From: Eimeria necatrix
Taxonomy: Eukaryota; Apicomplexa; Conoidasida; Eucoccidiorida; Eimeriidae
Assembly: GCF_000499385.1 (NCBI RefSeq)
Contig: NW_013654060.1
Location: 5,001 to 33,770, forward strand
Length of the DNA: 28,770 bases
Reading direction: 5' to 3'
Shown here: piece by piece, positions 10,920-20,500 of the stretch
How positions within the stretch are numbered: position 1 is the first letter of the stretch
Layout: the number at the start of each line of letters is the position of its first letter
The notes under the pieces: model-generated
The model's input: the letters and a program-made list of their open reading frames with translations, nothing else
Databases searched by the model: none
Told to the model about the DNA's origin: nothing
Position numbers and translations under genes: made by a program

Positions 10920-11160
10920 AAACAAATAAATAAAAATTAAAAATTGTGTTTTTGCTTCCAGCTATGAGGAGCTGCAGCAGTGGCTCAGGAAGCAGCAGAA
11001 ATGTCCTTAATAGTGAATTAATTCATTTTTTAATTAATTAAATTTCGAAATTTTGAATTTGAATTTTAATTTTAAATTTTAATTTAAATGTTAATTAAAT
11101 TTCGAAATTTATTTTTAATTTTAATTTTAAATTTTAATTTAAATCTCTTCTTTTGTTCCT
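10920..11160. repeat. AT-rich island with duplicated AAATTTCGAAATTT palindromes
   Basis: Almost pure A/T. A segment built on TTAATTAAATTTCGAAATTT is repeated imperfectly at about 11033 and 11092, each copy followed by TTTTAATTTTAAATTTTAA. The core AAATTTCGAAATTT is a perfect palindrome. No gene is visible. Confidence 0.75.
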
Positions 11161-11189
11161 TAAAAGATGCTGTATCTCCACCAGAAAGA

Positions 11190-11610
11190 CTCCAGGCTAA
11201 AAGAAAATATGAAAAAGATAAAAAGAAATAAAGAAGAAATAAAAAGAAATAAAAAGAAATAAAGAAATAAAAGAAAAAAGAAATTAAATGAAATAAGAAA
11301 CAAAATGAAACAAAGTGAAACGAAAAGAAATAAAAAGGAATAAATAAAAGAAAGAAAAAAGAAACAGAGAGAGAAAAAACAAAAAATAAAAAAGTGAAAA
11401 AAACGAAAAGGAAAAAAACGAAAAAAGAAGAAAAGAGAAAAAGTAAATAAAACCAAAAGAGTTTTGAGGTGAACAAAAGGAAGCAAAAAGAGACAAAAAC
11501 AAACAAAAAGGACAATAAAGAAATAAAAAAGAAAAAAAGAAAAAAAGAAAAAAAACAAAAAAGAACAAAAAGAAACAAAAAAGAACAAAAAGGAAATGCA
11601 AGTTCAAGAA
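11190..11610. repeat. 400-bp polypurine-biased tract (GAAATAAAAA type)
   Basis: The plus strand is almost entirely A and G, with scattered C and T, built of degenerate AAAAAGAAATAAAGAA units. Minus-strand frames read long Phe/Leu/Ser runs and are treated as artefacts. Such purine-pyrimidine asymmetry can favour unusual helix structures. Confidence 0.85.
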
Positions 11611-11699
11611 GATTTAAAATGTATAAAAGTTCTGCTTTGAGCTGCACCCAGGAGCTTCCAGGGTTAGCTGGAATGGGCAAAGGAGAGAGAAGGACTCCA

Positions 11700-12070
11700 G
11701 CAGCAGCTGCTGCAGCAGCAGCAGCAGCAGCAGCTGCAGCAGCAGCTGCAGCAGCAGCTGCAGCAGCAGCGCCAGAAGCAGCAGCAGCCGCAGCAGCAGC
11801 AAAAGGAGACCAGCGCAGCAGCAGCTCAAGTCAGACAGCCCAGGCTCCCAGGGCCTTCGCTTATGAGCAGCAGCAGCAGCAGCAGCAGGAGTAGCAGCAG
11901 CAGCTAGAGTAGCAGCAGCAGGAGCAGCAGCAGCAGCAACGGCAGCAGCAGCCGCAGCAACGCAGCAGCTTCAGGCAGCAACAAAGGAAGACATTTATAA
12001 AAGATAATTGGGGAAGAAGACGCGGAAAAGAAAGGAAGGCAGCAGCTTTTGCTGCTGCTGGCAGCAGCAG
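11700..12070. repeat. CAG/GCAGCT-rich tract
   Basis: CAG and GCAGCAGCTGCA units at about 11698-11800 and 11866-11960. Frames are open but are poly-Ala or poly-Gln only. No gene is supported. Confidence 0.7.
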
Positions 12071-12088
12071 AAGAGCCCGCAGCTCTCA

Positions 12089-12102
12089 GGTGTATGTACA
12101 CC
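12089..12102. repeat. Perfect GGTGTATGTACACC palindrome
   Basis: An exact copy of the 14-bp inverted repeat (arms GGTGTA and TACACC, centre TG) in apparently intergenic sequence about 1.1 kb upstream of the rhomboid gene start. Confidence 0.7.
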
Positions 12103-12266
12103 CGGCATTTCACTCCGTAAGAGGCAGCAGTCTGCAACTTCCACTTCTGCATTACTTTTAAAAAAGTATTTTGACTGCATGCAAATAACTTAAACAAAAT
12201 AATGGGTTTTGAGGGGCCCTGGAGGACGGGGGCCCCCGGGGGGCCCCCTCGAGCTGTTGCTGCTGC

Positions 12267-12303
<37 letters not shown>

Positions 12304-12423
12304 CAGCCATGCTCCCTGTCCTTTATTTTTGAATCTCAAAGCTTTGTTTATTATTTATTTTGAGCCTCTGCCTCAGGTTCATAATCTGCGCCTGTGCTGT
12401 GCATCTTGCTGCTGCAGCAGCGG

Positions 12424-12460
<37 letters not shown>

Positions 12461-12762
12461 GAAGACCAGCAGCAGGAGCAGCAGCTGCAGCTGCGCAACC
12501 ATGACAGCAGCAACCTGAAGGGGGCCCCACAATGTGGTGCTGCAGGCAGCACTGGGGGGCCCTCTTGAGAGTTTGCGGGCCCATGGGGGCCCCCCTCCCT
12601 TTTGCTGCCCGTGCAGCAGCGTCGGCAGCAGCAGCAGCAGCAGCAGCAAGAGCAGCAGCAGCAGCAGCGCTGCCCCGAGCTTCGTGCGGCCCCAAACCTT
12701 TGCTGCTGCGCCCCCGTTGCCTGCACAGCTTCCGCTTCAGATTCCCTCCGCCGCCGACTCTT

Positions 12763-12809
<47 letters not shown>

Positions 12810-12879
12810 ATTCCTTCTCCCAAAAAGTGGGGCCCACCGCAGCTTCTTTAGTCCCTCTTCTCACCTCCACTTCCAGCCC

Positions 12880-13065
12880 TTTCTGCTGCCCCCAGCCTCC
12901 CTCGGGGCCCCACACTTCGGGGGGCCCCCCCACCAGCTTGGGGGCCCCCGGGGCCCTGGGGGCCCCCAGGGCTGTGGGGGCCCCGGGGGCCCCCAGGGCC
13001 GTGGGGGCCCCTGGGGCCCCTGGGGCCCCGGGGGCCCGGGGGGCCCCTGGGGCCCCCTGGTGGTG
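12880..13065. repeat. GGGGCCCC block upstream of the rhomboid gene
   Basis: Tandem-like units of GGGGGCCCC with CAG/CTG/TG interruptions. One frame continues open through this block into the rhomboid first exon, reading a Gly-Pro-rich segment. I interpret it as 5' non-coding DNA because the first good ATG follows at 13180, but an N-terminal extension cannot be excluded. Confidence 0.7.
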
Positions 13066-13179
13066 TTTCCTTTAAATGCATGCAGCAGCAGCTGCAGCAG
13101 CAGCTGCAGCAGCTGCTGCCGTTTGCTGTCTGTGGCAAGCCACTGGCAAGCTGTGCTGAGGCCGCGGTTTCCCTCGTCG

Positions 13180-13212
13180 ATGCAGCAGCAGCAGCAGCTG
13201 CTGCGGCGCCCT

Positions 13213-13270
<58 letters not shown>

Positions 13271-13472
13271 GCTTCTGGGGCAGCTCTGCTGCTGCTTCCC
13301 GGCTGCTGCTGTACACGGCCGGAGCTGTCTTTCTCTCTTGGCGTGTTGCTGCTGCTGCAGCAAGCAGCAGCAACTGGGGCAGCAAGCTGCTGCAGCTGCT
13401 GCTGCGGCACTTCACTGCCTCCCGCGAGGCCCTCAGGGCTGGGAGGCTCCACACAATCTTCACGGCCAGTAA

Positions 13473-13505
<33 letters not shown>

Positions 13506-13977
13506 TGCAGCAGCAGCAGCAACTGCAGCAGCAGCAGCAGCAGAAGAAGAAGCAGCCACTCACTTGGTGCCGCTTTGCATAGTGCCTTTTCATTTGCTGT
13601 GCTGCCCTCACGCTGCTGAGGTTCGTGCCGCTGCTGCAGCTGCTGCTGCTGCTGCTGCTGCTGCTGCTAATTTGGATGCTTCACTCGCTGCTGCTGCTGC
13701 TGCTGCTGCTGCGCAGGTTTGAGCCACGCGGGCCTGCCGCACTTCCTGATGAACTGCTTCCTGCTGCAGCTGCTGCTGCAGCAGCTGGAGCCCGTGCTGC
13801 GGGGCCAGGACGTGTGGGGTTTGCTGCTGCTGTCCTCGCTGCTGGGAGTTGCTGCTCACATTTGCTGCAGCACAGTGCCAGTCTTGGGGGCCTCCAGCTT
13901 CGCCTGCTGCCTCCTTTGGGTGGAAGGAGTTTGCCGCAGCAGAGACACCTTCATGACCATACTGCCGCTCCCGGGTA

Positions 13978-14043
<66 letters not shown>

Positions 14044-14345
14044 GGCTGCCTTCGTCGTGGTGCTTCTGCTGCTGCTGTTGCTGTCTTTGTCGCGGTGCTG
14101 CTGCTGCTTTTGCCTTTGCTGCTGCCGCAGCAACGCTTGTCTCAGTTGCTGCTGCTGCTAAGTCTATCCGAGTTGCTGCTGTTGCTCTTGCTGGGGCTGT
14201 TTCGTTTGCTGCTGCTGCTGCTGCTGCTTTTGCTGCGGGTGTCTCGTGTGCCGCTGCTGCTGCTGCCGGAGATGCCATTACTCCTGCTGCTGGCAACGCT
14301 TTCGCTGCTGCTTTTGCCGCTGCTGACAAGACCTTCCCCCGCCGC

Positions 14346-14409
<64 letters not shown>

Positions 14410-14657
14410 TCGCAGGGCTGATGCTGACTGCGTTGCAGCTGTCTCAGCTGAACTTGTCTTTAAATGTTTTATTTTATTTAATTTCGAAATTCGGAAAAGG
14501 AAAAGTGGCGCTGCTGCTGCGCTCGGTGTCTTGGGCGGGCCACTTGGGGGGCATTGCTGCGGGGTGTATGTACACCGAAATCAAAAGAAGACTCGACGGC
14601 GACCCCCGCTGGGGCTCTTTCCTCAACTTGTCTTACGCCTTTTCCGCGCATGACTGG

Positions 14658-14722
<65 letters not shown>

Positions 14723-15404
14723 TGTTGCTGCTGCTGCTGTTGCTGTTGCTGCTGCTGCTGTAGCTGTTGCTGCTGCTGTTGCTGTAGCTGTTGTTGCTGC
14801 TGCTGTAGCTGTTGCTGCTGCTGCTGTAGCTGTTGCTGCTGCTGTTGCTGTTGCTGCTGCAGTTGCTGCTGCTGTTGCGGTTGCTGGGGTTGCTGCTGTT
14901 GTTGCGCTTGCTGGGGTTGCGGCTGCTGCTGCAGCTGCTGCAGCGGCACGCTGCGGTGTTGACGTGTGTCGCTGTTGCTGCTGCTGCTGCACCTTTTGGC
15001 AGCTCCTTGCTGCTTTTGGCCAGGCGGCTGCTTTAATTTCTACTGCTGCCTGATTTGCTGCACCGTGTTTTGCAGCTTCTTTTGCTGCTGTTGCTGCTGC
15101 CGCTGTTGCTGCTGCTGCTGCTGCTGCTGCTGTTTATGGGTAAAAGTGCGTTTGTGTGCGCTGCCTCCGCAGGCAAAACACCACAGCAGGTACTTTGGTG
15201 TTTCTCAGCAGCAGCAAGCCGCGTCTTTCGCCTTTGATAGTTAGAACTTAGGGTTTAGGGTCTAGGGTTTAGGGTTTAGGGTTTAGGGTTTAGGGTTTAG
15301 GGTTTAGGGTTTGAGTTCAACTGCGGAATGCCCTGTCTTTGCAGACCTCCGCGACACGCTAAGGATCATGGGCCTGCAAACGCGTTTGCTTGTAAGCCAG
15401 TGGC

Positions 15405-15448
<44 letters not shown>

Positions 15449-15600
15449 ACAGCAGTAGCAGCAATAGCAGCAGCAGCACTAGCAGCGGGCCCAGAGCAGC
15501 AACTTTAGCAACAAGTGCACAAGTTCGGAAAGCTCAACGAGCGTGGAGCTGAGCTTTGCTGCTGTTCTCACTGCTGTTGCTGCTACTACTACTGCTGCTG

Positions 15601-15640
<40 letters not shown>

Positions 15641-15740
15641 GCTGCAGTTTTGTGGGGAGGGCGAGGGACGGCTCACGCGGCTGCGACTGGAGCACATCCG
15701 CAGGCAGCGGGAGCTGCGTCGGGCCTACGGGTGCAGCTAG
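13180..15740 (+). CDS. Rhomboid-family intramembrane serine protease, PARL/mitochondrial-like
   Basis: Rhomboids cleave transmembrane segments within the membrane; PARL-type members act in the mitochondrial inner membrane. Proposed exons are 13180-13468, 13717-13974, 14416 to about 14656, 15173-15189, 15345-15391 and 15648-15740; phases agree and give about 314 residues. Joining exons 1 and 2 creates [20 protein letters not shown], with the oxyanion pair His105 and Asn109. Exon 2 carries LGASSFA with the nucleophile Ser156 (GASS where GASG is usual). Exon 3 carries [12 protein letters not shown] with catalytic His225. Membrane segments include [25 protein letters not shown] and the stretch after LPLPG. 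A Gln run follows the first Met. Intron 2 (441 nt) is in frame and stop-free, so retention would insert a Leu/Cys/Ala-rich segment. The first three exons are well supported. The 17-nt exon and the last two rest on phase alone and could belong to another gene; the donor of exon 3 might instead be at 14564. The frame is open upstream, so the start is uncertain. Confidence 0.7.
14563..14576. repeat. GGTGTATGTACACC palindrome within a rhomboid exon
   Basis: An exact motif copy overlapping codons just after the catalytic-His motif (GCMYT). It contains a GT that could act as a splice donor in the same phase as the donor assumed near 14657. Confidence 0.65.
14657..14950. repeat. CTG/TTG tract, probable rhomboid intron
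   Basis: About 20 pure CTG units followed by degenerate CTGTTG/CTGTAG units. The frame downstream of the rhomboid catalytic exon stays open through it to 15053 as Ala/Val repeats. It is more likely intronic. Confidence 0.7.
15248..15312 (+). repeat. Interstitial telomere-like array, TTTAGGG orientation
   Basis: About nine tandem TTTAGGG units, one being TCTAGGG. This is the plant/coccidian-type telomere repeat. It lies in the proposed rhomboid intron 15190-15344, ending about 30 bp before the next acceptor (TGTCTTTGCAG). Confidence 0.95.
15345..15740 (+). other. Two phase-compatible 3' exons (15345-15391 and 15648-15740)
   Basis: Exon 15345-15391 encodes [16 protein letters not shown] between an acceptor TTTGCAG and a donor GTAAGC. 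Exon 15648-15740 encodes [20 protein letters not shown] plus a few residues and a TAG stop, after acceptor GTGCTGCAG. Phases join cleanly. The tail is strongly basic and helical. I assign them provisionally to the rhomboid gene as a soluble C-terminal tail; a separate small gene with an unseen start is the alternative. Confidence 0.5.
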
Positions 15741-15934
15741 CTGCTTGCAGCTGCAGCAGATGCTTTGCTGCTGCTGCTGCAGCAGCAGCATGTGCTGCTG
15801 CAAACAGGCAGCTGCAGCAGAACTAGCCGCTGCAGCGAGCTGGGGCCCCTGCTGCCCCCCGCCTCCCTCTGCGTCTAACAATCTCATTTGTGGCTGCTTC
15901 AACACAGTCTCAAAAGTCCTATTCCTCTGTTTTT

Positions 15935-15977
<43 letters not shown>

Positions 15978-16300
15978 ACTTCGTCTACATTTCTCGCAGT
16001 CCCCATAAGCGTGGCATTCTCTCTCAGTGGTCGAGCTTATCTACAAAGGAGGAAAACCCTGCTGCTGCTGCTTTTGCTGCTGCTGCTGCTGCTGCTCGTG
16101 CTGCTGCTGCTTTTGCTGCTGCTGCTGCTGCTGCTGCTCGTGCTGCTGCTGCCCTAGCATCAATACTAGCATCAATAAAGATACTAGACCTTTAATCATT
16201 ATTTTGCTGCTTGCTGCTGCCCGCAGCAGCTGGGGCCAGGCCCAAAGGCCTCAAATCTTATATATCGACAGTGGGTCCCGCAGCCTTTTGGGCCCATTTA

Positions 16301-16343
<43 letters not shown>

Positions 16344-16650
16344 AATCTCTTTTGAGGAGAACTCCTCAGCTTGCTTTTCCAGGGCGAAACTCTTGGCAGC
16401 AGCAACAGCTGCTGCTGCTGCTGCTGCTGCAGTAGAGGCCGGAAAGCGCAGCCTGCAGAGACTTCTGAATTTGCTGCTGCGCTGCGAGCAGCCACTAGCA
16501 CCCACGGGCTGTATGTACACCGCAGCTCTCGGAAGATTAAAAGTTTAAAAATGAGTTTTTCTTTTTTCTTAAAGGCCCCACAAAAAGGCATTAGAGCTGC
16601 AGCAAATGGCATTTGAAGAGCAGCAGAAAGAATACAAATAAGACGGGGGT
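15741..16650. other. Intergenic region with CTG tracts
   Basis: CTG runs at about 15937-15975, 16050-16150 and 16301-16342. Between them are short unique stretches with no domain, convincing start or splice pair. Nothing else is supported. Confidence 0.5.
16509..16521. repeat. Copy of the GGTGTATGTACACC motif family
   Basis: CTGTATGTACACC in intergenic sequence. Confidence 0.65.
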
Positions 16651-16661
16651 TTTGACGAGTT

Positions 16662-16685
16662 ATAAACCCTAAACCCTAAACCCTA
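16662..16685 (-). repeat. Telomere-like repeats, CCCTAAA orientation
   Basis: Three tandem TAAACCC units ending CCCTAG. An isolated TAAACCCTAG follows at about 16708-16717. The orientation is opposite to the array at 15248-15312. Confidence 0.9.
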
Positions 16686-16766
16686 GCTTCTACGGAATCC
16701 CAGGCCCGTAAACCCTAGACAAACCCGCGGGCGGGTCTGCACTCCACGCATTCGTGCAGCCTCTTC

Positions 16767-16798
16767 ATAAACCCTAAACCCTAAACCCTAAACCCTAG
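16767..16798 (-). repeat. Telomere-like repeats, CCCTAAA orientation
   Basis: Four tandem TAAACCC units in the same orientation as 16662-16685, separated from it by about 80 bp of unique DNA. Confidence 0.9.
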
Positions 16799-17581
16799 AT
16801 ACAAATAAATATTTGAATTTATTTTTTGTTTTGCTGCTGCTGAATTTGAGTTATTTCGCTGCCTTTGGGTCTCCCGAGACTCCCGAGGCTGGGGTCGTCG
16901 GCGGAGTGCACGGCGTTGCAGGCCAACACTTCGGCAAACTGCGTAGATAATGAATTAATTGATTAATAAATGAATAAATATATTAATTAAAAAATAAATT
17001 AATTTATTAATGAATACTATTTCAGCTAAAACACTGAGGCGGAGGGAGCACGCGCAGTCAGGCAGCGAGCAGTCGGTGGTCCTCGTCGGCTGCAAGCCGC
17101 TGCTGCGAATCTTCGTTCTTTTTGGCATTTTTTGGGTTTTAAAAGTTAAGTTTTTGAATTTAAATGAGGTAAAAAGAGAGAAAGAAATTAAAAGAGCTAT
17201 TGGGAAGGCTAGGGAGGCGGCCAGCAACCTAGACAGCGATAGGGGGCTCGGGAGCGCCGGGTGTCTGAACATCCCTGTCGCTCGCGGCGTGTGGGTCTTC
17301 GCGGGGGGCGTTCCGGGGGCTCAGTCTGGAGTTAAATGTAAATTTTGAATGAAATAAACCTTTTAAAATAGTTTTAATTTGATTTTTCGGTTTTTTACCG
17401 GCGGCGCGGGCTCCGGGCGGCGTGGTCTCGCCGCGTCTTGTGTGTGCGCCTCCGTCTCGGCTCCGGGGCCTCCCCGGCATTCGAGCAGCCCCGGGGCCCC
17501 TTCTTGCTGCTTTAAAGTTCATTTTAAATATTAAAAAAGGTTATTTTTGTCTTTTTGGGTCGTTGCTGGGTTTGCATCCCG
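16799..17581. other. Intergenic and 5' flank of the ABC transporter, with AT-rich islands
   Basis: AT-rich stretches (16800-16850, 16945-17020, 17335-17400) alternate with GC-rich ones. Frames of about 110 codons (17010-17348, plus) and 97 codons (17229-17522, minus) overlap each other and show no family features, so neither is called. The DNA just upstream of the ABC start is T-rich (17515-17570), perhaps 5' UTR. Confidence 0.4.
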
Positions 17582-20500
17582 ATGGGCTCCGCGTCGCCGC
17601 CGCCTCCGCCGCCGCCGAGCGCCTCGGGGGCCCCCGGGGGCCCCGCGGGGGCCCCCCGGAAGGGGCTGCGGGGCCGCTGCTGGGGGGCCCCCTGGAAGGG
17701 GCTGCGGGGCGGCTGCTGGGGGGCCCCCGGGGAGGGGGGCCCCCGGCGGGGGCCCCTGCTGCGGGAGCTGCTGGCGCCGTTTATGGCTGCGCGGAAGGCG
17801 GAGGCGGTGCTGCTGGGGGCGGGGGCCCTCATGGGGGCCCTCTCGGGGCTGCTGCTGCCGTACTTTTTCGTGTCCATGGGGGCCACAATAGACAACTTGA
17901 GCAGCGGGGTGGCAGTGGGGGGCCCCGTGAAGCAAATGGCCGTGGCGGGGGCCCTGAACTTGCTGCTGCAGGGGGTGTCTTGCTGCTGCTTCGAAGCAGC
18001 AGCAGACCGGCTGGCGGCGCGGCGGCGCAGCAGCTTCGTTGCTGCTGTGCTGCAGCAGCAACTCAGCTGGTTCGACCGCCAAGACGCGGGCTCTTTGGCA
18101 GCAAAACTCGACAGCAGTTTGGCCGACTTGCGCGAGGGGATCGGCCTCAAGTTCGTGGCGATCCCGTACAACTTGCTGCTGGTTGTGGGGTCTCTTGCTG
18201 CAGCACTAGTGACTTCTTGGGAAGTGACTCTGTGTGCTGCAGCAGGTTTGCTGCCAGCAGTGGCTTTCGGGGCGCTGCTGGCTGCTGCGCTGCGCCGCGC
18301 TGCTGCTGCTGCTGCTGCTGCGCTCGAAGCTGCGGGCGCTGTTGCTGCAGAGGCCCTGGGGGCCCCCCGCACTGTTGCTGCCTTCGGCCAAGAGGGGGCC
18401 TCCAAGGCCCGCTACCAGCAGCACATAGCAGCAGCAGAAGCTGCTGCTGCTCGCGGGGGCCTCTTCTCTGGCCTTGGCATGGCGGGCCTCATATCTTCGG
18501 TCTTCGCCATGTTTGCCCTCGTCTTCTACCTCAGCGGCAGAAAAGTTGCTGCTGGCTGGGAGCAGCTGCAGCAGCAGCAGCAGCACCTCCAGCACCTGCA
18601 GCAGCTGCAGCAGCTCGACCCCCCGGGGCCCCCCGGGGCCCCGGGGGCCCCCGGGGGGGCCCCCGGGGGGGCCCCCGGGGGGGCCCCCGGGGGGGGCCCC
18701 CCGCTGCGGCCCGAGTTTCAGGGGGGCGCGGCCTTCGTGATATCTGTGTGTCTGCTGATGGCGGCGTTTAGTTTGGGAAACGTGTTAGAAAGTGTGGGGT
18801 TGTTCTTGAAGGCGCAGGCCGCAGCGAAGAGTCTGGAAGAAGTGGAAAAAGGAGTTTCGGAAATAAATCCATTTTCGGAAAAAGGAGAAAAAAATGTTTC
18901 GCTCCAAGGCGACATTGCCTTCAAGGCCGTTTCCTTCGCCTACCCAGCCCGCCAGGGGGCCCCCGTCTTCAAGGACTTTTCCCTCACAATTCCCCACGGC
19001 AAGTCCGTGGCTTTCGTGGGCCCCTCCGGCGCCGGCAAGTCCACTTTGCTGCAGCTGCTGCAGCGCCTCTACGACCCCGACTCCGGCTCCGTCGAAGTCG
19101 CCGGCAGGTCCGCCTCCGCCCCCCAGGGGCCCCTAACCCGCCCGGGGGCCCCCGGGGGGCCCCGGGGGGCCCCAGGGGGGGTTGGGGGCCCCTGGGGCCC
19201 CCGGGGGGCCCCAGGGGACCCCAAACCCGGCCCGAGGGCCCCCGGGGGGCCCCACAGGGGCCCCACAGGGGCTCCACAGGGGACCCACAGGGGCCCCACA
19301 GGGGGGAGCCAGTGGGGGCATTAAGGGATACAGGGGGGCGCACTTAGAGGGGTATAAAGGGGAGCAAAGGGGGGTCCAGGGGGGGCTTAAAGGGTCACAA
19401 AAGGGGCCCCCAGGAAGTGCAAGAGGGGCCCTGAAGGAGGCCCAAGGAGTTCTACAGGGGCCCCAAAGGGGTTCTAGAGGGGCCCCAAAGGGGCCCCAAA
19501 AGGGTACAGAGAAAGTTCCAAAAGGGGAGGCAAAGGGGCCCCGAAGGGGCCCCGAAGGCGTGTTGAAAGGGGCCCCTGGAAATAATGTTTTGCTGCTGCT
19601 GCGTTTGTTGGCTGCTGCAGAGACATAAGGACTTTGAACATTAGTTGGTATCGATCTCAGATCGGAGTTGTGATGCAGGAGCCTCGGCTGTTTTCCACCA
19701 CTGTGGGCTGTACATACACCTGGGGGTGTGGGGTCGATCCCAGCTCCCGCGCCTGCGGGGTGTACAGACACCTGGTGGCCGCGTCTTTTTTTCTCGTTTT
19801 TTGGCCTTTTCAGCGCCTCTTTTTCCCTTTCTTTCGGCGCTTTACTTGTCTTTTTTATTTCCTTTAATTTCTTCTTTTAATTGACTTCTTTTTGCTTCTT
19901 TGGACCCATTTTTTGCTGCATTTGAGTTGCTTTCCTTCCCTTGCGTTTCCCCGCGTTCGCCTCCTCGGGCACATTTTGGTTATTTTGAGATATTTTTGAG
20001 TAATTTTGGGGTTATTTTTGAGTTATTTTTATTTATTTTTTATTTATTTTTGAGTTATATTTGAATAATTATGAATTATGTTGGTAAGTTTTGAATTTGT
20101 TGGAGATAATTTGGGCGTTTGTGGGCAGATCGAGGAGAACATCCGGCTGGGCTGCAGGGAGGCGAAGCCGTTTGCTGCAGTGGAAGCAGCAGCAGCACGA
20201 GCGCATGCAAGCAGCTTCGTGCTGCAGCTGCCGCAGGGCTACAGCACGCGCTGCGGGGCTGGGGGGGCGCAGCTGTCGGGGGGCCAGAAGCAGCGGCTGG
20301 CTCTGGCGCGGGCTTTGCTGCGGCAGCCTTTGCTGCTGCTGCTGGACGAAGCCACTTCTGCTCTCGACGCTAAGTCCGAAAGACAAGTGCAGCAAGCTCT
20401 TGACAGCGTTATTGCTGCAGCAAAGACCACCACCTTGGTGGTGGCCCACAGGCTCTCAGCTGTGCAAAACGTGGACGAAGTTGTGGTCTTGGACGCAGTC

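Noticed and set aside
11084..11680. Minus-strand Phe/Leu-rich frame of about 200 codons
   Set aside because: A reading of the polypurine/AT-rich tract; overlapping frames give the same kind of peptide and no domain is visible.
15248..16798. A true chromosome end within the window
   Set aside because: Telomere-like arrays are short, internal and in opposite orientations, with probable exons between them.
17010..17522. Small frames upstream of the ABC gene (112 codons plus, 97 codons minus)
   Set aside because: They overlap on opposite strands, have no family features and cross AT/GC-mixed intergenic DNA.
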